Assembly (NCBI GenBank): GCA_034408875.1
Contig: JAWXCJ010000162.1
Span: 1 to 18,602, forward strand
Direction of reading: 5' to 3'
Length of the DNA stretch: 18,602 bases
Source of the DNA: JANNHK01 sp034408875
GTDB taxonomy: Bacteria; Actinomycetota; Acidimicrobiia; IMCC26256; PALSA-610
Shown here: one piece after another, positions 1 to 7,228 of the stretch
Numbering within the stretch: the first letter of the stretch is position 1
Layout of the letters: each line of letters begins with the position of its first letter
Position numbers and translations under genes: made by a program
The notes under the pieces: generated by a model
What the model was told of the DNA's origin: nothing
Seen by the model: only the letters and a program-made list of their open reading frames with translations
Database searches by the model: none

Positions 1-5
1 CTGGT

Positions 6-39
6 CGCGCGTATGTGTTGTCCACGACACATACGCGCG
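6..39. terminator. Inverted repeat, probable terminator or operator
   Basis: The arms at 6-18 (CGCGCGTATGTGT) and 27-39 are a perfect 13-bp inverted repeat. In RNA the stem could extend by a T-G and a G-C pair, leaving a four-base loop at 21-24. No run of T follows on either strand. It lies between whatever precedes the window and the promoter at 54-83, so it may end an upstream transcript or act as a regulator-binding palindrome. The sequence alone does not decide between these. Confidence 0.55.
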
Positions 40-53
40 TCCAGAACGGGGAC

Positions 54-83
54 CTGACGGACGCAGCCGCGACCGCATACATT
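54..83 (+). promoter_or_regulatory. Putative leaderless-type promoter of the GH172-like gene
   Basis: A -10-like TACATT at 78-83 lies exactly seven bases before the GTG at 91. A -35-like CTGACG at 54-59 is 18 bases further upstream. In actinobacteria TANNNT at this distance typically gives a transcript that begins at the start codon, and no Shine-Dalgarno sequence precedes the GTG. The placement supports the chosen start. No experiment backs it. Confidence 0.5.
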
Positions 84-90
84 CCCGCTC

Positions 91-1257
91 GTGCTGTGGC
101 CTGATCCTTCCCTGATCGACCTGTCCCTCGACTCGCGTGCGGTGACGTTCGAGAACCTCACCGGTGCCAAGGGCGCGGCCGGTGAGAGCTACGGCGGGCG
201 CAAAGGCGCCCCGTCGCGCACCATCGCGGCGGGCGAACGGGTACAACTCGCCGATATCGAAGGCCCGGGCACGATCCGGCACATCTGGTGCACGGTCCCG
301 CCCGCGCCGCCCGAAATCATGCGGGCGTGGACGCTCGAGGTCTTCTACGACGGCGCCGCGGAGCCGAACATCGCGGTTCCGCTCCTCGACTTCTTCGGCC
401 TCCCGCTCGGCCGACCGGTGCCGTACGCATCGCAGCTCACCGTTGCGAACGAGGGGCGCGGGTTCAACGCATACTTCCCGATGCCATTCCGCGAGCGCAT
501 GCGCGTCGAGTTCACCAACGCGTCGCCGCGCGCGATCGAGCTGTACTACCAACTCGACTACACACTCGGTTCCGTCGCGGACGACGCGGGTCTGCTCCAC
601 GTGTCGTTTCGCCGCGAGAACCCCACGGTGATGCGCGAAGACTTCACGATCGCCGACGGCTTCACCGGACCCGGACGCTTTCTCGGTTGCGCGATCGGCA
701 TCCGGCCCATCGACGGCGGCTGGTGGTACGGCGAAGGTGAGATGAAGGCGTACCTCGACGGCGACGACGCGTTGCCGACGATCTGTGGCACCGGGTTGGA
801 GGACTACGTCGGCAGCGCGTGGGGCATGGGCCCGCACGACGGCCCGTACGCGGGCGCGCCGCTCGACGTGCGGGCGGGTGACGCGAACCCGATGGCGATC
901 CCCGACTTCCTCGCGTTCTACCGCTGGCACGTGCCCGACCCGATCGTGTTCCGGGAGCGGCTGCGCGTCACGATCCAGCAGATCGGCATGACGTTGTTCC
1001 TCGAGGGCCAGGAAGCGGCGATGGATCAGTACCTCGAGACGAATCCGCCGGCCGGGCGCGGCTGGGCGAGCAAGCCCCGCCGGGGCGTGGCGGGCATGGG
1101 CATCTGCGAGCGGGTCGACGACTACTCGGCCGCCGCGTTCGTGTACTGCCGCGACGCCCAGCCCGTCGGACGCGTCGACGTCGCGGTCGCGACCGCCGAC
1201 CTCGGTCGGAAGGAGTACGAGCGCCCCACCGCGTTCGAGACGTTGCTTCAGGCGTGA
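91..1257 (+). CDS. DUF2961 / GH172-like protein
   Basis: This 388-residue protein resembles DUF2961, now glycoside hydrolase family 172, whose studied members cleave or rearrange fructofuranosides and arabinofuranosides. Family-like features are GPGTIRHIW (58-66), the core WWYGEGEMKAYLDGDD (211-226) followed by GTGLEDY (233-239), and YRWHVPDPI (277-285). The acidic residues E215, E217 and E237 lie in the conserved core and probably supply the catalytic glutamates, although I cannot align them to a structure. There is no signal peptide or membrane segment, so it should be cytosolic and is more likely to act on imported sugars or a small glycoside than on a polymer outside the cell. The GTG start follows a leaderless-type promoter. 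The SDR gene begins 21 bases after its stop, so the two may be co-transcribed. Family assignment is fairly sure; the substrate is unknown. Confidence 0.8.
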   Translation: MLWPDPSLIDLSLDSRAVTFENLTGAKGAAGESYGGRKGAPSRTIAAGERVQLADIEGPGTIRHIWCTVPPAPPEIMRAWTLEVFYDGAAEPNIAVPLLDFFGLPLGRPVPYASQLTVANEGRGFNAYFPMPFRERMRVEFTNASPRAIELYYQLDYTLGSVADDAGLLHVSFRRENPTVMREDFTIADGFTGPGRFLGCAIGIRPIDGGWWYGEGEMKAYLDGDDALPTICGTGLEDYVGSAWGMGPHDGPYAGAPLDVRAGDANPMAIPDFLAFYRWHVPDPIVFRERLRVTIQQIGMTLFLEGQEAAMDQYLETNPPAGRGWASKPRRGVAGMGICERVDDYSAAAFVYCRDAQPVGRVDVAVATADLGRKEYERPTAFETLLQA

Positions 1258-1278
1258 TTCCGGTAGCTTCCCCGGCCT

Positions 1279-2181
1279 ATGGGAGCACTCGAAGGAAAAG
1301 CAGTCGCGGTCACCGGAGCGGGCCGCGGCATCGGTAGAGCGGTCGCGCTGGCGTGCGCCGCCGAAGGCGCGGGAGTCGTCGTGAACGACTTCGGTGTGGG
1401 CGTCGACGGCAGCGAGCCGAGTAGCGAAGTCGCGAACGAAGTCGTCGCGGAGATCACGGCGGCCGGCGGTCGCGCCGTCGCCAACGCGCAGAGCGTCACC
1501 ACGATGGAAGGTGGCGCGTCGATCGTGCAGTCGGCGGTCGACGGGTTCGGCCGCATCGACGGCGTCGTGTGCGTCGCCGGCATCCTGCGCGAGCGCATGC
1601 TCTTCAACATGACCGAAGACGAGTGGGACCCGGTCATCGCCACGCACCTCAAGGGCACGTTCACCGTGTTCCGTGCGGCAGCGCCCGTGTTCAAGGAGCA
1701 GCGCAGCGGATCGCTGATCGGATTCACGTCCGGCGCGTTCGCGGCAAGTGTTGCCCAGGCAAATTACTCCGCCGCGAAGGGTGGCATCGTCTCGCTGGTC
1801 CGCAGCGCGGCGGCGGGCATGTACAAGTACGGCGTCACCGCCAACTGCATCGCCCCCGTCGCGCGTTCGCGCATGTCGGGCCAGGTGCCGTTCGGCCTCG
1901 AGATGGGCGAGCCCGAAGACGTCGCACCGATGGTCGCGTTTCTCCTCTCCGATCTCTCCCGCGAGATCACCGGTCAGGTGTACACGGTGAACGGCGGCCG
2001 GGTCGCGGTGTGGAACCAGCCGACCGAAACGCGCGACATGCGCAAAGACGGCCGGTGGACGGTCGACGAGCTTGCGGCGCGCATCGACGAGGTCGGCCAG
2101 GAGCCGATGCCGATCCTCGGGCGGCTCAAGGAGATGGAGTCGGCGGCACGTGCGGCCGCAGCGAAGCCACGGACGGCGTAG
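1279..2181 (+). CDS. SDR family NAD(P)-dependent oxidoreductase
   Basis: This is a 300-residue short-chain dehydrogenase with the Rossmann glycine motif TGAGRGIG at 12-19, a catalytic-type Ser at 151 in TSGAF, and YSAAK with Tyr163 and Lys167. The NDFGVGVDGSEPSS stretch (36-49) and AGILRERMLFNM (100-111) resemble SDRs related to the dehydrogenase part of multifunctional enzyme 2 / 17-beta-HSD4, which oxidise 3-hydroxyacyl-CoA or hydroxysteroids. The usual NNAG motif reads CVAG at 98-101, so its asparagines are missing. A C-terminal tail of about 55 residues (from about 245) extends beyond the Rossmann core, as in related proteins. It follows the GH172-like gene by 21 bases. A TAGCTT lies nine bases before the ATG, slightly too far for a convincing leaderless promoter. 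The reaction type is sure; the substrate is not. Confidence 0.88.
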   Translation: MGALEGKAVAVTGAGRGIGRAVALACAAEGAGVVVNDFGVGVDGSEPSSEVANEVVAEITAAGGRAVANAQSVTTMEGGASIVQSAVDGFGRIDGVVCVAGILRERMLFNMTEDEWDPVIATHLKGTFTVFRAAAPVFKEQRSGSLIGFTSGAFAASVAQANYSAAKGGIVSLVRSAAAGMYKYGVTANCIAPVARSRMSGQVPFGLEMGEPEDVAPMVAFLLSDLSREITGQVYTVNGGRVAVWNQPTETRDMRKDGRWTVDELAARIDEVGQEPMPILGRLKEMESAARAAAAKPRTA

Positions 2182-2197
2182 CGAGAGAGCCATCGAC

Positions 2198-3325
2198 CTA
2201 CGTCGAAAGCGAAGCCCAACGCGTGAGCAGCGCGTCGCGCATCACCGACGGCTCGCCCGGCACGTAGGGCGGGCCGCCGTCGGCTTCGAGACGCCGGCGG
2301 GCCAACTCGTCGGCGGCGCGGCCGGGCGTGATCCCCTCTTCGCGCGCGATTGCGAAGACGCGGCGCGTCGTCTCCTCGATGCCCGCGACCTCCGCGCGCG
2401 CCCGTTCCTCGGAATAGCCGCCGGGCGCCCACTCGTGCGCGATGTTGATGATCCCGCCCGCGTTGGCGACGTAGTCGGGCGCATAGACGATGCCGCGCGC
2501 CGCGAGCGCGCCGCCGGCTTCGTCGTCGGCGAGTTGGTTGTTCGCGGCGCCGCACACCGCCGCGCACCGCAAGCCGGCCACGGTGTCGGCACGAAAGACG
2601 CCGCCGAGCGCGCACGGCGCAAGCACGTCGCATTCCGTCTCGAGCACATGCTGCGGCGGGATGACATCGACCTCGAGCCGTGCCGCAACATGGGCGACTT
2701 TCTCGGAATCGACGTCGGAGATCGTGACGAGCGCACCCTGCTCCACGAGCAGGCGGGCGAGTTCGGCCCCGACATGGCCGGCACCCTGCACGACGACGCG
2801 TCGCTCAAAGAGGTCGGGGTCGCCGAAGGCCTCGTCGCACGTCGCGTACATCGCGTGCACGACCCCCCATGCGGTCACGGGTGACGGATCGCCCGACCCG
2901 CCGTTGGCCGGGTCGATACCCGTGACCCACGGCGTCTCGAGGGCGATGCCGTCCATGTCGGCGGTGGTGGCGCCGACGTCCTCCGCGGCCAGGTAGCGAC
3001 CGCCGAGGAGGTGGATGGCGCGGCCGATCGCCCGGCGCAGTTCGTCGGTGCGTTCCCGGTGCGGGTCGTCCCAGCGCACGACGGTCTTGCCGCCGCCCTG
3101 GCGCAGCCCCGCTACTGCGGCTTTGCGGGTCATCGCGCCCGAGAGCCGCAGCACGTCGACGAGCACTTCGTCGTCACTTGCGTAGTGCCAGAACCGGATG
3201 CCGCCCAGTGCCGGACCCAGGGCGGTCGAGTGGATGGCGATCATCCCGCGCAGGCCGAGTCTCGCGTCGGCGAACGCGACCACCTGCTCGTGGCCCCCCT
3301 GCGCGATCAACTCGGTGACTTCCAC
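2198..3325 (-). CDS. Leucine/valine dehydrogenase-type amino acid dehydrogenase
   Basis: This 375-residue protein belongs to the Glu/Leu/Phe/Val dehydrogenase family, which oxidatively deaminates amino acids to 2-oxo acids with NAD+. It carries the two active-site lysines Lys68 (in MTRKAA) and Lys80 (in GGGK), the AEDVGAT motif at 114-120 with Asp116, the dinucleotide-binding VVVQGAGHVG at 177-186, and GAANNQL at 259-265. The length matches leucine dehydrogenase and is too short for a typical glutamate dehydrogenase. I chose the GTG at 3325 because GGGAG sits nine bases upstream; the open frame reaches GTG 3352, inside the divergent epimerase gene. It converges on the SDR gene with 16 bases between stops. 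A role in branched-chain amino acid breakdown is likely. Phenylalanine or valine preference cannot be excluded. Confidence 0.88.
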   Translation of the reverse strand: MEVTELIAQGGHEQVVAFADARLGLRGMIAIHSTALGPALGGIRFWHYASDDEVLVDVLRLSGAMTRKAAVAGLRQGGGKTVVRWDDPHRERTDELRRAIGRAIHLLGGRYLAAEDVGATTADMDGIALETPWVTGIDPANGGSGDPSPVTAWGVVHAMYATCDEAFGDPDLFERRVVVQGAGHVGAELARLLVEQGALVTISDVDSEKVAHVAARLEVDVIPPQHVLETECDVLAPCALGGVFRADTVAGLRCAAVCGAANNQLADDEAGGALAARGIVYAPDYVANAGGIINIAHEWAPGGYSEERARAEVAGIEETTRRVFAIAREEGITPGRAADELARRRLEADGGPPYVPGEPSVMRDALLTRWASLST

Positions 3326-3330
3326 ACGCG

Positions 3331-3336
3331 TAGTCT
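3331..3336 (+). promoter_or_regulatory. Putative -10 element of a leaderless epimerase promoter
   Basis: TAGTCT lies six bases before the GTG at 3343, the spacing expected for a leaderless actinobacterial transcript. I see no clear -35. The element overlaps the GGGAG (+ strand CTCCC, 3335-3339) that serves the divergent dehydrogenase gene as its ribosome binding site, so the two genes share these bases. Confidence 0.4.
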
Positions 3337-3342
3337 CCCGTA

Positions 3343-4260
3343 GTGGCCGCACGTGTACACGTCCAGACGCAGAAGGACGATGTCGCGGTCGTACTCGAGG
3401 CCGGTGATCTCGCCGCGACGTTTCTGCCCGACGCCGCGATGCTCGGCGTTTCGCTGCGCCACCAGGGCGTGGAGCTGCTCGCGCTCCCCCACTCGGCCGC
3501 GCAATGGAAGCAGGGCTCGACGACGGGAATGCCGCTCCTGCATCCGTGGGCGAACCGGCTGGGCGGGCGCTCGTATCGGGTCGGCGACCGCCAAGTACGT
3601 CTCGCCGGGGTCGCCCTTCCGGTCGACGGGAACAACCTGTCGATCCACGGCACGGTGCGGAACACCGCGTTCTCGATCGACACGCTGACGGCCCGGGCCA
3701 ACGCGGCCGTGCTTTCGGCCCGACTCGATTCGAGCACCGACGCGCTCCTCACGCGCGCGTTCCCGTTCCCGCACGAACTGACCGTCACGGCCCAACTCAC
3801 CGCGCGGACATTGCGAGTCACGACCGAACTGCGACCGACAGGCCCCGCCGCCGTTCCCATTGCGTTCGGGTTCCACCCCTACTTCCGGCTCCCGGCCGCC
3901 CGGCGCGCCGTGTCGCTGCGGCTTCCGAAGCGCACCGAACTCCTCCTCGACTCGCGTAACCTCCCGACCGGAGAGGAACACGAGTGTGCGGCCGAGAACA
4001 AGCCGCTCGCGCGACGCGTGTTCGACACGCACTACCGGCTCGGCGCCGACCGCCGGTTCGTCGTGGCCGGCGGCGATCGGCGGCTCGCCGTCACGTTCGA
4101 CGCCGGATATCCGCACGCGCAGGTGTACGCGCCCGCCCGCTCGAACTTCGTCTGCATCGAACCGATGACCGCGCCGGTCGACGGCCTGCGCCGCGGCCAG
4201 GTCACGATGGTCCCGCCCCGCGGGACCTACCGCGCCGGCTTCACGGTGCGCGTCGCGTGA
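3343..4260 (+). CDS. Aldose 1-epimerase (galactose mutarotase) family protein
   Basis: The 305-residue sequence fits the galactose mutarotase fold, which interconverts the anomers of free or phosphorylated sugars. Visible motifs are HPWANRL (67-73), NLSIHG with His102 (98-103), FGFHPYF with His178 (175-181) and CIEPMTAPVDG with Glu273 (271-281). These correspond to the usual catalytic histidine pair and general-base glutamate. No signal peptide is seen, so it should be cytosolic. The GTG start is backed by a leaderless-type -10 element six bases upstream, and no ribosome binding site is visible. It is transcribed divergently from the leucine-dehydrogenase-type gene with only 17 bases between start codons, and runs convergent to the subtilase gene. 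Its substrate could be glucose, galactose or a hexose 6-phosphate. Confidence 0.85.
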   Translation: MAARVHVQTQKDDVAVVLEAGDLAATFLPDAAMLGVSLRHQGVELLALPHSAAQWKQGSTTGMPLLHPWANRLGGRSYRVGDRQVRLAGVALPVDGNNLSIHGTVRNTAFSIDTLTARANAAVLSARLDSSTDALLTRAFPFPHELTVTAQLTARTLRVTTELRPTGPAAVPIAFGFHPYFRLPAARRAVSLRLPKRTELLLDSRNLPTGEEHECAAENKPLARRVFDTHYRLGADRRFVVAGGDRRLAVTFDAGYPHAQVYAPARSNFVCIEPMTAPVDGLRRGQVTMVPPRGTYRAGFTVRVA

Positions 4261-4363
4261 TCCGCCTCCTGCCGCCGGGCGCATACACGGGCTTCCTCGG
4301 CGACCTCTGTGGCAAGCCGACGACCTGTATTGGGTGAGCCGCGCGCCACGGGCTGACATCGCC

Positions 4364-6316
4364 CTACGGCATCAACATCATGTCGACGGGGTTGAAGCCC
4401 GGTGCGGCACCGTGGAAGCGGGCGTTGCCGAAGCTGAACACCGCACCGTCGGTACCCATGATGTAGTAACCCGAGCCGTCGTCGACTGCGCGCACCCGTA
4501 GTGCGGGCGGCGGGGCGGTTCCGTACGTCGCCCGCAGCCACGGCAGTGAGCCGTGGAACGGCGTGTTGAAGGCGAAGATGCCGCCGTCGTAGCCGATCAT
4601 CCAGTAGCCGGCGCCACCACGCGTCGACGTCATCGACACGACGGGAGCGTTGAGCTTCATGCCGCCCGTCGAACCGTAGAAGCCGGCATCGCCAAAGGCG
4701 AAGACACCGCCGTCGGACCCCACGAACCAGTACCCGCGGCCGGTCGAACTCATCGCAAGATCGAGGATCGGAGCGTTGAGCTTGATGCCGCCCGTCGAAC
4801 CGTAGAAGGCCGCGTCGCCGAACGTGAAGATGCCGCCGTCGGCGCCGAGCAGGATGTAGCCGCCGCCGGACGGCGTGGCCGCCATGCCGACGATCGGTGA
4901 GTTCAGGCGCCGGCCGCCCATCGATCCGTGGAATGGAGCGTCGCCGAACGTGTACACCGCGCCGTCGGCCCCGGCCATCCAATACCCGTTGCCGGTACGC
5001 GTCGGCGTCGAGGCGACGATCGGCGCGCTGAGTGCCGCGCCGCTCAGGTCACCGAGGTGGGGCGCGGCGCCGAAGTTACGAATCGCTCCGGTGCGGCTCA
5101 CGAGCCAGTAGCCGCTGCCCGCGGTGCCGCTGCCCGGGGGCGACGGCAGCGCGCGGGTCACTGAGTCGCGCGGGTCGACGAGTCCCCATCCGTATTCGCC
5201 GTCGAATCCGGCCGGGCCCAAGTCGTTGGCGCCGGCTTCGAGGTTGGCGCGTACCGAGGCGACCGATGCCGAAGGGTTCGCGGCGGTGACGAGCGCGGCC
5301 GCGGCCGCCGCGTACGGCGTCGCCATCGACGTGCCGCTGGCACCGGCGTAGGCCGTCGCGCTGCTCGACCAGGTCGAGATGATGTTCCCGCCGGGTGCGG
5401 CGAGGTCGAGGTAACTCCCGTGGTTGGAGAACGCCGAGCGGCTGAGGTTGCTGTCGACCGAGCCGACTGCCACTGCTTCGGGGAAGGCGCCGGGGTACAG
5501 CGGGGCGTTGCCGCTCTGCGCGCCGTTGCCGGCGGCGGCGAGCACGAGCGCGCCCTTCGAGAGTGCGTACTGGATCGCGATCTGCGTACCGGTCGACGGC
5601 GAAGTGCTTCCGAGGCTCACGTTGATGACCCGGGCGCCGTTATCGGCGGCCCACACGATGCCGGCCGCAACGTCGGACGAGAAACCGGTGCCGTTGGCGT
5701 CGAGCACGCGTACCGGGAGGATGCGTACGCCGGGCGCGCCACCGGCGATGCCGACTCCGTTGTTCGCCTGCGCGGCGATGATCCCGGCGACGTGCGTGCC
5801 GTGTCCGTTCGGGTCGGAATGGCCGTTGGCACCGTCGTCGACGAAGTCGTACCCCGACAACATGATCGGTGCGAGATCCTGGTGGTCGCCGCGCACGCCG
5901 GTGTCGACGACCGCCACGATGACGGCGCCGCCGGTCGTCGTGCTCCACGCTGCCTCGAACGACGTGGCGTCGAGCGCCCACTGCTGACCGCGGAGGGCAT
6001 CGTTGGTGCCCATGGCCGCGACCGGCGCGTCTTGCGTCTCGAGCGTCAGCACCTCGTCGGCGCTGCGGTTGCTCGCGTCGTCCCACGCCGCTTCGATCGC
6101 TTCCTCACCGCGGACGATGTCGACGGCACCGTCGGGCGACTGCACCAGCGCCCAGGTGTCGTCGATGTCGAAATCCGTGCCTTCGCTCGCATCGGCCGGG
6201 AGCCCGGTGAAGCTGACCGCCAGCGCGCCCAGCAATGCCACGGATCGTGCGCTTCGCCGGAGGTAACGCGCGAATTGCCCGTTCTCAGGCCCAGTCTCGT
6301 TGCCGCCCAACTGCAT
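4364..6316 (-). CDS. Secreted subtilisin-like (S8) serine protease with C-terminal GYW/FGDA repeats
   Basis: This 650-residue exported protease has an N-terminal signal sequence: Arg-rich RYLRRSAR at 17-24, a hydrophobic stretch to about residue 40, and a likely cleavage after ADA (41-43). A region of about 80 residues follows that may be a propeptide. The S8 catalytic domain spans about 110-390 with Asp138 (VVDTG), His172 (HGTHVAG), oxyanion Asn264 (AAGNG) and Ser330 (GTSMATP), all intact. The C-terminal 250 residues hold six units of 42-46 residues patterned GYW...DGG(I/V)F(T/A)FGDA.F(Y/H)GS, perhaps a beta-propeller-like wall or substrate-binding module. No sortase motif or C-terminal membrane helix is present, so it is secreted or held non-covalently. 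No Shine-Dalgarno precedes the ATG. The gene lies 78 bases downstream of the HDOD gene on the same strand and may process surface proteins; that role is inferred. Confidence 0.92.
   Translation of the reverse strand: MQLGGNETGPENGQFARYLRRSARSVALLGALAVSFTGLPADASEGTDFDIDDTWALVQSPDGAVDIVRGEEAIEAAWDDASNRSADEVLTLETQDAPVAAMGTNDALRGQQWALDATSFEAAWSTTTGGAVIVAVVDTGVRGDHQDLAPIMLSGYDFVDDGANGHSDPNGHGTHVAGIIAAQANNGVGIAGGAPGVRILPVRVLDANGTGFSSDVAAGIVWAADNGARVINVSLGSTSPSTGTQIAIQYALSKGALVLAAAGNGAQSGNAPLYPGAFPEAVAVGSVDSNLSRSAFSNHGSYLDLAAPGGNIISTWSSSATAYAGASGTSMATPYAAAAAALVTAANPSASVASVRANLEAGANDLGPAGFDGEYGWGLVDPRDSVTRALPSPPGSGTAGSGYWLVSRTGAIRNFGAAPHLGDLSGAALSAPIVASTPTRTGNGYWMAGADGAVYTFGDAPFHGSMGGRRLNSPIVGMAATPSGGGYILLGADGGIFTFGDAAFYGSTGGIKLNAPILDLAMSSTGRGYWFVGSDGGVFAFGDAGFYGSTGGMKLNAPVVSMTSTRGGAGYWMIGYDGGIFAFNTPFHGSLPWLRATYGTAPPPALRVRAVDDGSGYYIMGTDGAVFSFGNARFHGAAPGFNPVDMMLMP
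4367..5119 (-). repeat. Six tandem GYW/FGDA repeats within the subtilase gene
   Basis: Residues 400-650 divide into units starting near 400, 443, 485, 527, 569 and 615. The third and fourth units match closely in DNA with a period of 126 bases: a 24-base identical tract occurs at 4659-4682 and 4785-4808, and the surrounding 70 bases differ at only a few positions. The fifth unit is longer and lacks the FGDA motif, and the last ends the protein. The pattern is clear; a propeller fold is a guess. Confidence 0.85.
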
Positions 6317-6394
6317 TGGGTGGCAATCGGCACGTAGAGTGACCGACTCAACCCCAAATCCGCCACACTACGTGGGCATTCCACCCCGCCGGGC

Positions 6395-7228
6395 TCAGGT
6401 GAAGCGGCCGAGGACCTCGTGGAAGCGCTCGTCGGTGAGCTTGTGGATCTCGTCGATGTGATCGGCATGCAAGCCCAGTTCGCCGGCCGCCCGGCCGAAG
6501 CGCTCGATGTCGGGATTGTCGTCGAGCCCCGCACCGATCGTCTTGGCCACGACATCGGCGAGGTGAATGCCGTACGCAATGCCGCCGTGGTCGTCGCCCG
6601 GTTCGTGGTGGCGGCGAATGCCGTAGACGAGCGCCGAGGGCAGTCCCCACGACTGGGCGATCAGGGCGCCGAGCTCGGCGTGGTGGATACCAAGCACCTC
6701 GAGTTCGGCGTCCATGCGCGCCAACCCGCGCGCCTGCGCGTCGCGCAGGGCGTCGAGCAGTTCCCTGTCGAGAAAGCGGGCCATGACGAGCTTGCCGACA
6801 TCGTGGAGCAGCGCGGCCGTCGGCGTTTCGACCGGAGGCCGGATCGGCGCAGTGCGACAGATCAGCTCCGCGGCGAGCGAGGCCGCAACGGAGTGGCTCC
6901 ACAACTCACCTTCACCGAGTCCGTACTCGGGAACGGCGCGCGACATTTGGGCGCGGACGGTCACGGCGAACGCGAGCGACAACACGGGGCCGGAACCGAG
7001 ACGGACAACGGCGTCGTCGACCGTCGTGATCTGCGTGCGGCTCGCGCTCCACGACGAGTTCGCAGTTCGGAGCAAGGTCGCCGTCAACGCCTGGTCGAAG
7101 CGAACGATGTCGACGACCTCCGACAGCTCGGGAGTGCCTTCGCATACGAGTGCCGCGAGCCGGGCCACGCTGGTGGGCAACGGCTCGAGGGACGACGCTT
7201 CTCGGGCTAGAACGTCAAGGTCCAACAT
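6395..7228 (-). CDS. HDOD domain protein
   Basis: The 277-residue protein is essentially one HDOD domain, an HD-like fold found in bacterial signalling proteins that often lacks proven phosphodiesterase activity. It shows the N-terminal LEPLPTSVARL stretch (15-24), LRTANSSW (53-60), LWSHSVAAS (109-117), ALLHDVGKLV (139-148) with His142 and Asp143 retained, EVLGIHHAELGALIAQSWGLP (177-197) and IRRHHEP (204-210). No GGDEF, EAL or receiver domain is attached. Its ATG shares one base with the TGA of the surface protein gene (TGATG), so its translation is probably coupled to that gene. The open frame continues far upstream, but that part is a shadow of the repeat gene. A cytoplasmic regulatory role tied to the surface protein is inferred; the ligand and output are unknown. 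Confidence 0.88.
   Translation of the reverse strand: MLDLDVLAREASSLEPLPTSVARLAALVCEGTPELSEVVDIVRFDQALTATLLRTANSSWSASRTQITTVDDAVVRLGSGPVLSLAFAVTVRAQMSRAVPEYGLGEGELWSHSVAASLAAELICRTAPIRPPVETPTAALLHDVGKLVMARFLDRELLDALRDAQARGLARMDAELEVLGIHHAELGALIAQSWGLPSALVYGIRRHHEPGDDHGGIAYGIHLADVVAKTIGAGLDDNPDIERFGRAAGELGLHADHIDEIHKLTDERFHEVLGRFT

Noticed and set aside
1264..1269. TAGCTT before the SDR start as a leaderless promoter
   Set aside because: It lies nine bases from the ATG and the best -35 (TTGCTT, 1243-1248) is only 15 bases away, so the geometry is poor. Co-transcription with the gene upstream is simpler.
4257..4337. A 26-codon frame beginning GTGA at the epimerase stop, with two cysteines near its end
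   Set aside because: The overlap looks tempting, but it has no ribosome site of its own, no recognisable family and is short enough to arise by chance. Conservation would be needed to keep it.
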